Both the position numbers and the translations under genes were made by a program. Under the pieces are notes generated by a model. The model was given only the letters and a program-made list of their open reading frames with translations. It was not told the origin of the DNA and made no database searches. Positions 16,286 through 27,445 of a DNA stretch of 33,489 nucleotides are shown here, piece after piece (the first letter of the stretch is position 1; the number at the start of each line of letters is the position of its first letter). Origin of the DNA: Rhizobium sp. Q54 (GTDB lineage: Bacteria > Pseudomonadota > Alphaproteobacteria > Rhizobiales > Aestuariivirgaceae); contig CAMDBX010000040.1 in assembly GCA_945889445.1 (NCBI GenBank), positions 1 through 33,489 on the forward strand. The letters run 5' to 3'.

Positions 16286-17731
16286 ATGAACCGCCGCGAT
16301 ATCCTCCTCGCCGGCCTCGCCGGCTCCTCCCTCATGGGCCTGCCGCGCTTCGCGCTGGCAGAGCCTGAACCCCAGCTTCTCACCGTGGCGAAGCGCGTGC
16401 TCGAGGTGAAGGGCAAGGCTGCCACCGTTTATGGCCTCACCGGCCCCGGCGGCAAGCCCGGCCTGTCGATGATGCTGGGCGAGCATTTCCGGGTGCGGGT
16501 GAAGAACGACACCGACAGCGACACCATCATCCACTGGCACGGCCTCACGCCGCCCTTCGGGCAGGATGGCGTTGCCATGTATGGCCAGCCGGCGATCCCG
16601 CCTGGCGGCACGCTGGACTATGACTTCGCCAACACGCGCGCCGGCACGCACTGGATGCATTCGCACATGGGGCTGCAGGAGCAGCAGCTGCTCGCCGCGC
16701 CCCTGATCGTGCAGGAAGTGAAGGAACCGCTGTTCGACGACCAGGAGCATGTGGTCATGCTGCATGACTTCACCTTCCGCAATCCGCAGGACATCCTGGC
16801 CGAACTGCAGGGTGGCGGCGGCGCGCATGCCGGCCACGCGATGCAGGGCATGGACCATTCACAGATGAACCATTCCGCTTCGGGTGAAACCATGATGACG
16901 GGCATGGCCGGCGGCATGGGCATGCTGAACGACATCGTCTTCGACGCCTACCTCGCCAATGACCGCACGCTTGATGACCCCGAAGTCGTCTCGGTCGAGA
17001 AGGGCGGCACGATCCGCCTGCGCATCATCAACGGTGCCGCGGCCTCCAACATGTGGATCGACCTCGGTGCGCTGGAGGGCGAGCTCATTGCAGTGGACGG
17101 CAATGCCATTTACCCGATGAAGGGCACGCTTTTCCCCATCGCCATGGCCCAGCGCGCCGACGTCCGGCTCAAGATCCCGCCGGAGGGTGGTGCCTTTCCC
17201 GTGCTCTTCCGCCCCGAGGGTCTTAAGGATCGTACCGGAATCATTCTGTCGACCAAGGGCGCCACGGTTCCGAAGCTGGCCAGAGAAGGCGAGGTGACAC
17301 CGGCCCTCGATCTGGCCCAGGAGCGGCTCTACCGCGCTGTTGCCAAGCTGCCGCAGGAGCCTGTGAACCGCACCGAAATGCTGATGCTGACCGGCGGCGA
17401 GAAGAACTATCTCTGGGGCCTCAACGGCGAGGCCAATCCATCACAACCGCTGTTCACCATGCGCCAGGGCGAGCGCATCGCGGTGATGATGCACAACACG
17501 ACCGGCATGGCGCATCCGATGCATCTGCACGGCCATTATTTCAAGGTCATGGCGCTGGGCAATACGGTCATCGACGGTGCGTTGCGCGACGTGGTGCTGG
17601 TGCCGCCGATGGAGACGGTCACCATCGTCTTCGACGCCGACAATCCCGGCTCATGGCCGTTCCATTGCCATCATGCCTATCACATGCATTCCGGCATGAT
17701 GGGATCGGTGGGCTACACCAGCGCGGCCTGA
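16286..17731 (+). CDS. periplasmic multicopper oxidase (CopA/cuprous-oxidase type)
   Basis: This 481-residue protein starts with a twin-arginine signal (NRRDILLAGLAGSS, cleavage near residue 25). All four copper motifs are present: HWHG (83-86), HWMHSH (122-127), HPMHLHGH (410-417) and HCHHAYHMHSGMM (460-472). Cys461 with His410, His466 and Met471 forms the type 1 site. Between cupredoxin domains, about residues 182-215, a Met/His-rich insert (HAMQGMDHSQMNH) is typical of proteins that oxidise Cu(I). So copper tolerance is the likely role, though laccase-like activity on phenols or metals is possible. No copper ATPase, CopB or regulator is nearby. The gene stands alone between accA and the decayed glycosyltransferase. 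Confidence 0.93.
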   Translation: MNRRDILLAGLAGSSLMGLPRFALAEPEPQLLTVAKRVLEVKGKAATVYGLTGPGGKPGLSMMLGEHFRVRVKNDTDSDTIIHWHGLTPPFGQDGVAMYGQPAIPPGGTLDYDFANTRAGTHWMHSHMGLQEQQLLAAPLIVQEVKEPLFDDQEHVVMLHDFTFRNPQDILAELQGGGGAHAGHAMQGMDHSQMNHSASGETMMTGMAGGMGMLNDIVFDAYLANDRTLDDPEVVSVEKGGTIRLRIINGAAASNMWIDLGALEGELIAVDGNAIYPMKGTLFPIAMAQRADVRLKIPPEGGAFPVLFRPEGLKDRTGIILSTKGATVPKLAREGEVTPALDLAQERLYRAVAKLPQEPVNRTEMLMLTGGEKNYLWGLNGEANPSQPLFTMRQGERIAVMMHNTTGMAHPMHLHGHYFKVMALGNTVIDGALRDVVLVPPMETVTIVFDADNPGSWPFHCHHAYHMHSGMMGSVGYTSAA

Positions 17732-17738
17732 TGCCTGG

Positions 17739-18120
17739 TCATGCGAAGAGGTGGTCGGGGGGCAGCCCGTCGCGATGCCGCTTCGCCATCTGCGCGAACA
17801 GGGCCTTGAGGATGCGCGTGTAGCGCTGCAGGTCGAACAGCCCACGGCTGAGCGTTTTCGCCTCGACCTTGCGGCGCCGCGCCTTCAGCGCCGCCCTGTC
17901 CTTGTAATAACCCACTGCCATGCGCTCATATTACGCGCGTGAGGGCGCGATCAGTTCGGGCACGCCTGCCACGGTGAGCAGGCTTGCCGCCACGCGGCTC
18001 ACGGGCCAGCTGGAGCGGGATCGCCTCGGCGAGCCGTCCTGCTGCATGGATCTCCTCTGCCGCTTTCAAAAGCAAGGCGGGGGTTCCTCCTGACAGGGCC
18101 TGCGCGGCCTGCCTAGCTGA
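17739..18120 (-). pseudogene. remains of a TPR/SPINDLY-type (O-GlcNAc-transferase-like) glycosyltransferase gene
   Basis: On the minus strand, 17999 down to 17739 reads SRVAASLLTVAGVPELIAP, then a TAA stop at 17931-17933, then YERMAVGYYKDRAALKARR and RGLFDLQRYTRILKALFAQ up to GLPPDHLFA. This is the conserved C-terminal end of SPINDLY-family TPR glycosyltransferases (usual form: RVAASLL, PELV, YE, PLFD, GLPPDH). Just upstream, in another frame, about 18000-18120 reads LLLKAAEEIHAAGRLAEAIP, which looks like a first TPR helix pair. So the start and end of one gene seem to be joined, with the catalytic middle (over 1 kb) missing, a frame change and a nonsense codon. The C-terminal match is strong; the N-terminal piece is less sure. 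Confidence 0.72.
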
Positions 18121-18148
18121 TGCAGGCGGTATTTGCCAGGGGCATTGT

Positions 18149-18952
18149 CTAGATCACCCGGCCCATCGAGAAACCGGTGGCCAGATGCTTGCGCACGAAG
18201 ATGATGAGCAGCAGGCCCGGCAGTAGTCCCAGCACGCTTGCCGCCGACAAGAGGGCGATGTCTCCCGTCATCACCCCCGCGGCCCGCGTCATAATGCCGG
18301 CGATGGGTTTGGCGTCAACCGTCGTCAGGGCATTGGCGAGCATGTACTCAATCCACGAGAACATGAAACAGAAGAAGGCGGCCACCGCGATGCCGGGTGC
18401 GATCTGTGGAATGAGAATGCGGCGCATGAAGGACACGACGCCATGGCCGTCGATGCGCGCGCTCTCGTCCATTTCGCGTGGGATGGCGGAGATGAAGCCC
18501 TCCAGAATCCAGATCGCCAGGGGCACGTTGAAGAAACAGTGTGCGACCGCCACCGCGATGTGGGTGTCGATCAGCCCCAGGTCCGAGAAGATCTGGACGA
18601 AAGGCGCGAGCAGGATGGCCGGCGCCATCATCCGGAACATCAGCAGCCCGAAGAACAGCGCCCGGTGCCCGAAGAAGTCATGGCGCGAAAAGGCATAGGC
18701 GGCGGGGAGCGCCACACTCACCGAAATCACCACGTTGATCACAACGTAGATGATGGCGTTCACATAACCCATATACCAGTCGGGGTCGGTGAGGATCAGC
18801 GCATAGTTTTCCAGGCTCATGCTGTGGGGATAGAAGGTCAGCCCGCCGCCGATCTCGGCATTGGTCTTGAAGCTCATGGCGACGAGCCAGTAGACCGGCG
18901 TCATCAGCAGCGCCACATAGACCAGCGGCGCGATGGACATTCTGCCCTTCAT
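18149..18952 (-). CDS. ABC transporter permease, glycerol-type (GlpQ-like)
   Basis: A 267-residue inner-membrane permease of the MalG/UgpE class with about six hydrophobic segments. The cytoplasmic EAA loop that contacts the ATPase is EMDESARIDGHGVVSFMRRI. Stretches such as ALPAAYAFSRHDFFG, IDTHIAVAVAHCFFNVPLA, WILEGFISAIP and CFMFSWIEYMLANALTT resemble the rhizobial glycerol permease GlpQ (not the E. coli phosphodiesterase of that name), so glycerol or a small polyol is the best guess. Its ATG shares four bases with the stop of the upstream permease. No ATPase or binding-protein gene is present in this window, so the transporter cannot be complete here. Confidence 0.88.
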   Translation of the reverse strand: MKGRMSIAPLVYVALLMTPVYWLVAMSFKTNAEIGGGLTFYPHSMSLENYALILTDPDWYMGYVNAIIYVVINVVISVSVALPAAYAFSRHDFFGHRALFFGLLMFRMMAPAILLAPFVQIFSDLGLIDTHIAVAVAHCFFNVPLAIWILEGFISAIPREMDESARIDGHGVVSFMRRILIPQIAPGIAVAAFFCFMFSWIEYMLANALTTVDAKPIAGIMTRAAGVMTGDIALLSAASVLGLLPGLLLIIFVRKHLATGFSMGRVI

Positions 18953-19830
18953 GCCGCCTGATCCCGCTGCGGCACGATCAGCGTGAAGAACGCCCAGGAG
19001 ATCACCGCGATGATCAGCAGGTAGAGGATCGACATGGCCCCGCCTTCGCCCAGGTCGAACTGGATCGTCGCTGTCTGGATCAGTTCATGCGAGAGGAATG
19101 TGGTCGATACGCCCGGACCACCGCGCGTGACCACATAGGCCTCGGCGTAGATCATGAAGCTGTCCATCAACCGCAGCAGAATGGCGATGAGCAACACGAG
19201 GCGCAGGCGCGGCAGCTGGATGTGGCGGAAGATGGCCCATGGCCCCGCCCCGTCAATCCGCGCGGCCTGGTAATAGGCCTGGGGAATGGCGCGAAGCCCG
19301 GCGTAGCACAGGAGCACGACGAGGCTCGTCCAGTGCCAGGCATCCATCAGCAGCAGGCTGGCCCACACCACCACCGGGTTGTTCATGTCGTAGCCAAGGC
19401 CAACGGCGTCGAACAGCGCATGAAGGAGGCCGATGCCGGGCGACGTAAGCACCTTGAAGAGGTAGCCCACGACGATCTGGGGGGCCAGCAGCGGAATGGC
19501 CAGCAGTACGATGAGCACGGTGGCCCATGGCCCTGACGCCGGCATGCGCAGCGCAATGAAAATTCCGAGCGGCACCTCGATCAGCAGCACGAGGGCGGAG
19601 AAGCTGAAGCTGCGCGCCAGCGCCCACCAGAATTCTGACGACGACAGCACGCTCAGGTACCACTGCGGGCCGACCCACACGAAGCTATTGCCCGCGAAGG
19701 TGTCGTGAAGCGAATAGAAGGCCACGAAGCTGGCCGGAATGACGCCGCTCACGAACATCACGAGCAGGGCCGGAAGCAGCAGCGCCAAGATCGTCACACG
19801 GTCCCGCATGGGAGCGAGGATGCCCTTCAC
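18949..19830 (-). CDS. ABC transporter permease, glycerol-type (GlpP-like)
   Basis: A 293-residue permease of the MalF/UgpA class with six membrane segments. The EAA loop is YYQAARIDGAGPWAIFRHIQ, followed by RLMDSFMIYAEAYVVTRGGP and STTFLSHELIQTATIQFDLG, which strongly recall rhizobial GlpP, the partner of GlpQ. The start at 19830 is a GTG with a poor ribosome site; Met8 at 19809 is an alternative with AAGGG about 12 bases upstream. It is coupled to the next permease by an ATGA overlap. In known operons an ATPase gene lies just upstream; here only unrecognisable sequence is found. Confidence 0.88.
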   Translation of the reverse strand: MKGILAPMRDRVTILALLLPALLVMFVSGVIPASFVAFYSLHDTFAGNSFVWVGPQWYLSVLSSSEFWWALARSFSFSALVLLIEVPLGIFIALRMPASGPWATVLIVLLAIPLLAPQIVVGYLFKVLTSPGIGLLHALFDAVGLGYDMNNPVVVWASLLLMDAWHWTSLVVLLCYAGLRAIPQAYYQAARIDGAGPWAIFRHIQLPRLRLVLLIAILLRLMDSFMIYAEAYVVTRGGPGVSTTFLSHELIQTATIQFDLGEGGAMSILYLLIIAVISWAFFTLIVPQRDQAA

Positions 19831-20100
19831 CGCGAGGGGGCGTCAAGCAGCCTTGCGCTTGGCGTGCTCAGCCCCCTGGACATGGCCGGTGCGCATGCCG
19901 TCACTTGGTTCTCCGCCCGGCCGGCGTCGTATGCCATGGAGACGCTAGTCAGGCCGGCAGCCAAGCACTCACCAACGACACGCGCCATCACGGCGCACGC
20001 CCTGTCCGGATTGCAACGATTTCAGGTTGTGTATAGCTTTTGACGGAGGCGCGTTCTCGTTTCTACCCAAGAAGCCAAGCAAAAAGCCTGAAGGACCAAT
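19831..20100. other. gap upstream of the permeases, with no intact gene
   Basis: Where an ABC ATPase gene would be expected, the minus strand shows only a short frame ending MRTGHVQGAEHAKRKAA with its stop at 19843-19845, 12 bases before the permease start, and stop codons soon upstream. It may be the tail of a lost gene, but I cannot assign it. On the plus strand TATAGC at about 20031-20036 could be part of the promoter of the following membrane-protease gene. Confidence 0.35.
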
Positions 20101-20970
20101 ATGATCGCACAAGCACTCCCGGCCAAGCCGCCTTGGTTGCGTATCTTGCAATTCCCTTTGAGCCGCCTGATCGTTCTGGGCGGCATCATATTCTGCATGA
20201 TGGCGTGGTCAGAAAGTCGCATAGAGGCTTTCAAGGACAGTCCCTTGATCGGCGTCGCCATAGCGGTCGCCATGGCTTTGGTGGCGATGGCCGTTTATGT
20301 CGCCTGGGGAGAGTTGATCGAGCGCCGCGAGGTGACCGAACTGTCCCTGCCGGGAGCAGGCCGCGAATGGGCCATCGGTGGATTGATCGGCGTTGTGCTC
20401 TATGCAGGTTGCGTGCTGCTTCTGATGGTGATCGGCATGTACCGTATCGAAGGACTGAACCCATTGTCCTACATGATACCGGCAGCGGCGATGGCGGTGA
20501 AGTCATCTGTCGTTGAGGAGTTGGTGTTTCGCGGTGTGCTGTTTCGCTCCGTCGAGGACATGGCCGGCAGTTGGTTCGCGATCATCGTTTCGTCGCTGGT
20601 CTTTGGTCTTCTCCATCTGATCAACCCGGATGCCACGATCGCAGGAGCCGTTTACATCGCCATCGAGGCGGGCTTGCTGCTGGCCGCTGCCTATCTGGTC
20701 ACGCGGCGTTTGTGGATGGCCATCGGCTATCACATGCTGTGGAACTATGTGCAGTCGGCCGTCTTCTCCGGCATCGTCTCCGGTGGCGTCTCACTTCCGG
20801 GCCTGTTTCAGGCCAAGATCGAGGGACAAAGCTTTTACACGGGTGGTACCTTTGGCATGGAGCAGTCGATATTCGCTCTGGTGTTGTGCACCGTCACCGG
20901 AGTGGTGATGCTGGTGATTGCCATGCGCCGTGGCCACCTGGTGCCGGCACCCTGGAACCGCAAGGGATGA
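20101..20970 (+). CDS. CPBP-family intramembrane metalloprotease-like protein
   Basis: A 289-residue membrane protein with about eight hydrophobic segments. The CPBP (CAAX protease and bacteriocin-processing, Abi) motifs are present: motif 1 VEELVFRG (Glu139-Glu140 and Arg144), motif 2 FGLLH (His172), and motif 3 HMLWN (His211, Asn215). These residues form the glutamate-based catalytic centre in the eukaryotic prenyl-protease relatives. In bacteria, members serve in peptide or bacteriocin processing and immunity, but no such peptide gene is seen nearby. The start is supported by GAAGGA upstream. Codon use looks slightly less GC-rich than in the flanking core genes, fitting an acquired gene. 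Confidence 0.88.
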   Translation: MIAQALPAKPPWLRILQFPLSRLIVLGGIIFCMMAWSESRIEAFKDSPLIGVAIAVAMALVAMAVYVAWGELIERREVTELSLPGAGREWAIGGLIGVVLYAGCVLLLMVIGMYRIEGLNPLSYMIPAAAMAVKSSVVEELVFRGVLFRSVEDMAGSWFAIIVSSLVFGLLHLINPDATIAGAVYIAIEAGLLLAAAYLVTRRLWMAIGYHMLWNYVQSAVFSGIVSGGVSLPGLFQAKIEGQSFYTGGTFGMEQSIFALVLCTVTGVVMLVIAMRRGHLVPAPWNRKG

Positions 20971-21335
20971 GCGGTGAGAGTTGACGTTCGATCTGTTCTT
21001 GCCCGTGGCGAGACAAGAATGGCGGGAACGGCCCTGAGCACAGGCCCCATGGCCGTGCTTGCACTCACGCACAGGGACAGACATACCCGTCCTAACAGAT
21101 TGTTTTCGAAGGAATTGTGCAGGCTCTGCTGGTCCTTAGGCTCCGCAACAGATGCTCCTCGGAACCAGCGAAGGTGAAGTGCCACGAAGCCGCCGACCGG
21201 CCGGTTGACAAGATGTTGCCTGAAGGTGTCCGCCTTGGCGTCATCCTCCCCGTTCCTTGCGAGCCGCTTCCGCTCGCGCGGCCTATGCGCTACGTCTCGC
21301 CCTGTCATTCATGGCGAGGGACGGCTTAGGCCACA
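20971..21335. other. intergenic region without recognisable gene
   Basis: 365 bases lie between the CPBP gene and the TPR-sulfotransferase gene. Frames are open on both strands but neither their translations nor their starts look like a known protein. No clear terminator hairpin with T run or promoter pair was found. Confidence 0.4.
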
Positions 21336-23297
21336 ATGAAGAACACCATGCCACCCGACCGATTTCTGTCGGAGCTCAATAGGGCCATTGCGCTTCACCA
21401 GCAGAACCGGCTTGTGGAAGCAGAGCTCATCTATCGCGAGTTGCTGCGCCTCGACTCCAGACATTTTGATGTTGTGCATCTCCTCGGAACATTGTTGCGC
21501 CGGACCGGTGCCCTGACGGAGAGCATGTCGCTGCTCGACCGCGCGGTTAAGATGCGGCCGCAGAGTGCCGCAGCTCAGCTGAACCGCGCAAATGTGCTGA
21601 TGGATCGCGGCGCCTTTGCCGATGCGCTTGCCGGTTTCTCACGGGCCATCGCGCTCAAACCTGACTATGCGGAGGCCTATCATGGCCGTGCAGTCGCGCT
21701 GCTGAAACTCGGCAACCCGCAGTCTGCAAGGGCTGATACCCAGGCTGCCCTGAAACTGAACCCGGGTATACTCGAGGCCGCCCTCACGCTGGGCCAGAGT
21801 CTTGCCGCCGAAGAACGTCTCGTCGAGGCGCGTGACGTGTTCCTTAGGCTTCTAGCGCAGCGGCCAGCCTGGCCTGAGGCCATGCTCGAGCTGGGCCACG
21901 TCCTGCTCCGTCTAAACCAAGCAGGCAAAGCCGCGGAAGTGCTGGTGCGGGCACGCCAGCTTGATCCCACGCGCCCCGGCATTGCCTTTGAGCTGGCGCT
22001 GGCGTTGCGTGACCTTGGGCATACCCAGCAGGCACTTTTGGTGGTGGAGCAGGCGCTGGCGCTCGATTCCGGCCTGGCGCAGGGGCATGGATTGCGCGGC
22101 GACCTCCTCAGTGAGCATGGGCAGATGGAGGAGGCGCTCAAGAGTTATGACGAGGCCGTCCGGATCGCGCCGCGGGCGCCGCAAGCCTTGAGCGCACGTG
22201 GCCATGCCCTGAGTCAACTCGGCCGCCGCGAAGAGGCTACCGCGAGTTATGAGGCCGCACTGGCGCAAGCCCCGCATGATCCCTCGGCACTTTACGGCCT
22301 CAGTCGCCAGCGGACGTTCAGTTCGGAAGATCCGCTGCTGGCGAAGATGCGCGAGGCTCAAGCCATGTCAGGCCTGCCCGATGACGCGCGCAGCAAATTG
22401 TGCTTCGCCATCGCGAAGGCCTTGGAGGACACCGGTGACCTGGCATTGAGTTTCGCCGCGCTGCAGGAGGCCAATGCCCTCCGCACGAAAGTGCTGGGCT
22501 ATCGGTTTGAACAGGATGAGGCGCTGTTCGGGGCGCTCGCCGCGGCAGCCCCAGGCTTGATGGCAGCAGCGTCCGGTCTCACTGCGTCAGCAGACCAGCC
22601 GGTGCCGGTGTTCATCGTGGGCATGCCACGTTCGGGCACCACGCTCCTCGAGCAGATACTCTCTGGGGGACCCGATGTGCAGGGGGCAGGCGAACTCAAT
22701 TTCGTTAAGCAGTATGGGCTTGATCTGGCCACCGGCCGCACGCCGCCCAAGCCCGAGGCGCTGCAGGCCTTCGCGGCCCAGTATCTCGCCGCCATTGCAC
22801 AGGTCAGCAACGGCAAGCCATGGGTTGTCGACAAGATGCCGCTCAATTTCCGCTTCGTGCCGTTAATCTGTGCTGCTCTGCCGCAGGCCCGGATCCTGCA
22901 TATCCACCGCAACCCGCGCGCCGTGTGCTGGTCCAACTTCAAGCATTACTTTGCTGCGAGGGGCATGGGCTTTGCCTATGACCTCGACGCTCTGGTGCGT
23001 TATCATCTGCTTTACGCCGACATGATGGAACGCTGGAACGAGCTTTGCCCCGGCCGTCTTGTCGACATCGACTACGAGCGGCTCACCGACGAACCGGAGA
23101 CCGAGACGCGCCGGATCATCGCCCACCTGTCGCTGCCCTGGCATGTGGATTACCTCGCTCCCGAGAAGAACGCGCGGCTGGTCCACACCGCTTCTGCCGA
23201 TCAGGTGCGGCAGGCCATTTACCGCGGCAGTTCGGAAGTCTGGCGCGCCTTTGCGCCATTCATGGGTGCGGCCTTCGACAATCTGCCGCCCGCCTGA
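21336..23297 (+). CDS. TPR-repeat sulfotransferase
   Basis: A 653-residue two-part protein. Residues about 8-320 are eight or nine tetratricopeptide repeats (for example AEAYHGRAVALLKLG, ALSARGHALSQLGRREEA). Residues about 420-645 are a sulfotransferase domain. It opens with the PAPS 5'-phosphosulfate loop FIVGMPRSGTTLLEQIL (from 426), then WVVDKMPLNFRF, and the 3'-phosphate loop ARILHIHRNPRAVCWSNF, all intact. It should move sulfate from PAPS to a sugar, lipid or protein tyrosine; the substrate is unknown. No signal peptide, so likely cytoplasmic. The start at 21336 has a second ATG four codons later. It sits alone, converging on secA, in the same accessory zone as the ruined TPR glycosyltransferase. 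Confidence 0.92.
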   Translation: MKNTMPPDRFLSELNRAIALHQQNRLVEAELIYRELLRLDSRHFDVVHLLGTLLRRTGALTESMSLLDRAVKMRPQSAAAQLNRANVLMDRGAFADALAGFSRAIALKPDYAEAYHGRAVALLKLGNPQSARADTQAALKLNPGILEAALTLGQSLAAEERLVEARDVFLRLLAQRPAWPEAMLELGHVLLRLNQAGKAAEVLVRARQLDPTRPGIAFELALALRDLGHTQQALLVVEQALALDSGLAQGHGLRGDLLSEHGQMEEALKSYDEAVRIAPRAPQALSARGHALSQLGRREEATASYEAALAQAPHDPSALYGLSRQRTFSSEDPLLAKMREAQAMSGLPDDARSKLCFAIAKALEDTGDLALSFAALQEANALRTKVLGYRFEQDEALFGALAAAAPGLMAAASGLTASADQPVPVFIVGMPRSGTTLLEQILSGGPDVQGAGELNFVKQYGLDLATGRTPPKPEALQAFAAQYLAAIAQVSNGKPWVVDKMPLNFRFVPLICAALPQARILHIHRNPRAVCWSNFKHYFAARGMGFAYDLDALVRYHLLYADMMERWNELCPGRLVDIDYERLTDEPETETRRIIAHLSLPWHVDYLAPEKNARLVHTASADQVRQAIYRGSSEVWRAFAPFMGAAFDNLPPA

Positions 23298-23364
23298 CTG
23301 GCGCTGACCTCCCCAGTATTGACGGGAGAGAGGCGCGTTCTCAGGTCGTCCTCAAGGCGAAATG

Positions 23365-26085
<2,721 letters not shown>

Positions 26086-26426
26086 TGATTCGTTTCCTTC
26101 AGGAAGAGGCGGTCCGCCCCCGTGTCGAGGCGCTTTCTAGTCAAGTTGCCGGGCCGGGGCAATGCGCCGCCGCGACGAAAATGGCACAAGCCGGCAGATG
26201 GGGCCAAGGCGACATGATTTCAATGTGTTGCATCGGCGCAACAGGGGCTTCATCTGTGGCCCGCCCACTTGCAAGCCTGACCCAAGCGGACCAATGTGCC
26301 GCATGAATTGCGACGGCCCGGACTTGACGTACGGGGGGCTTATTCTTGCCTTCTTTGAAGGACAAAGAGCAGCGCCCGGCCGATGGCACCCGGAGCGGTC
26401 TATGACCTCTTGAACGGTGGACTTGA
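26086..26426. other. divergent promoter region between secA and the PPIase gene
   Basis: 341 bases with no recognisable gene. The secA ribosome site lies in a small palindrome (26094-26105, TTCC-TTCA-GGAA), which could fold in secA mRNA. A TTGACG at 26324-26329 points toward the isomerase gene but has no good -10 at normal distance. A sigma-70 promoter is therefore not claimed. Confidence 0.4.
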
Positions 26427-27407
26427 ATGTCGTTTTCTCGAAATATTTTCGTTACTTGCGCAGCGTCTGCCTTGCTGGGCCTGAGCTTCGTGATGCCCGC
26501 CCTCGGGCAGGAGGACGTGGCCCCCAAGGATGACAAGGTGGTGGCCATCGTCAATGGCCACGAAATCCGCGTCTCCGAGGTCCAGATGGCCACCGACGAC
26601 ATCATCGGCCAGTTGCCCGACATGCCGCCGAAGCTGCGCTACCCCTTCGTGGTCGAATACCTGATCGAGCGCCACCTGCTCGCCCAGTATGCCGTTAAGG
26701 AAGGCGTCGCAGAAACCGAGGAATACAAGCGCCGGCTGGCCCTTTACCAGGCCAAGGCCCTGCGTGATGCCTATTTCTTCCAGAAGATCCGCCCGATGGT
26801 GACGGAAGAGGAAATCAAGAAGGTTTATGACGACGAAGCCGCCAAGCTCCAGCAGACGGAGCGGGTGCGCGCCCGCATGATCCTGGTCGCCAGCGAGAAG
26901 GAAGCCCAGGACATCGAGGCCATGCTCGCCAAGGGTGAGAAGTTTGAGGATCTCGCCAAGAAGTACAGCCTCGACGGCTCGAAGGACTACGGCGGCGACC
27001 TCGGCTATTTCACCTCTGCCGAGATGGTCCCCGAATTCTCCAACGCCGTTTTCGCCCTCAAGGTGGGCGAAACCTCGCAGCCGGTGAAGACCGATTTCGG
27101 CTGGCACATTATCCGCCTCGAGGACAAGAAGCAGGGCGCTGCCCAGCCCTTTGACCAGGTGAAGCAGGCGATCCGCAACGTGTTGCTGCGCCAGAAGGTC
27201 GGCGAGGTGATGGCCAAGATCCGCGAAGCCTCCAAGGTCGAGATCCTGGACGAGGACCTCAAGAAATACGCCGAGGAAGCCTCCAAGGCCGCCAAGACCT
27301 ACCAGGAGAACAAGCAGAAGGCGCTTGACCAGGGCGGCCTCGCCCCCGCCATCGGCGGCGACGATGCCACCACCGGCAAGGGCGACCTGCAGCTTCCGGC
27401 ACAGTAA
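26427..27407 (+). CDS. periplasmic parvulin-type peptidyl-prolyl isomerase (SurA/PpiC-like)
   Basis: A 326-residue exported protein. The signal peptide is [20 protein letters not shown] with cleavage near PALGQ. A SurA-N-like helical part (about 35-130: [29 protein letters not shown]) is followed by a parvulin domain (about 140-245). The latter includes [42 protein letters not shown] and [12 protein letters not shown]. The C-terminus is Lys/Glu-rich and disordered. It likely helps fold outer-membrane or periplasmic proteins. The ATG follows GGTGGA. It is divergent from secA and 38 bases upstream of argJ in the same direction. Confidence 0.93.
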   Translation: MSFSRNIFVTCAASALLGLSFVMPALGQEDVAPKDDKVVAIVNGHEIRVSEVQMATDDIIGQLPDMPPKLRYPFVVEYLIERHLLAQYAVKEGVAETEEYKRRLALYQAKALRDAYFFQKIRPMVTEEEIKKVYDDEAAKLQQTERVRARMILVASEKEAQDIEAMLAKGEKFEDLAKKYSLDGSKDYGGDLGYFTSAEMVPEFSNAVFALKVGETSQPVKTDFGWHIIRLEDKKQGAAQPFDQVKQAIRNVLLRQKVGEVMAKIREASKVEILDEDLKKYAEEASKAAKTYQENKQKALDQGGLAPAIGGDDATTGKGDLQLPAQ

Positions 27408-27445
27408 CACCCGTCCATATCCAGGCCGTTCTGAGGGGGCTCGTC

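Noticed and set aside
17739-17921. 60-residue small protein as an intact gene
   Set aside because: The homology to SPINDLY-type glycosyltransferases continues upstream of the Met through an in-frame TAA, so it is the tail of a broken gene and not a small protein.
19843-19896. Short frame ending HVQGAEHAKRKAA as the C-terminus of a lost ABC ATPase
   Set aside because: Position is right but no ATPase signature is left and a stop codon lies close upstream. I could not tell it from chance.
20835-21308. 157-codon minus-strand frame over the CPBP end and the following gap
   Set aside because: Half of it is antisense to the CPBP gene and the rest has no recognisable domain or ribosome site.
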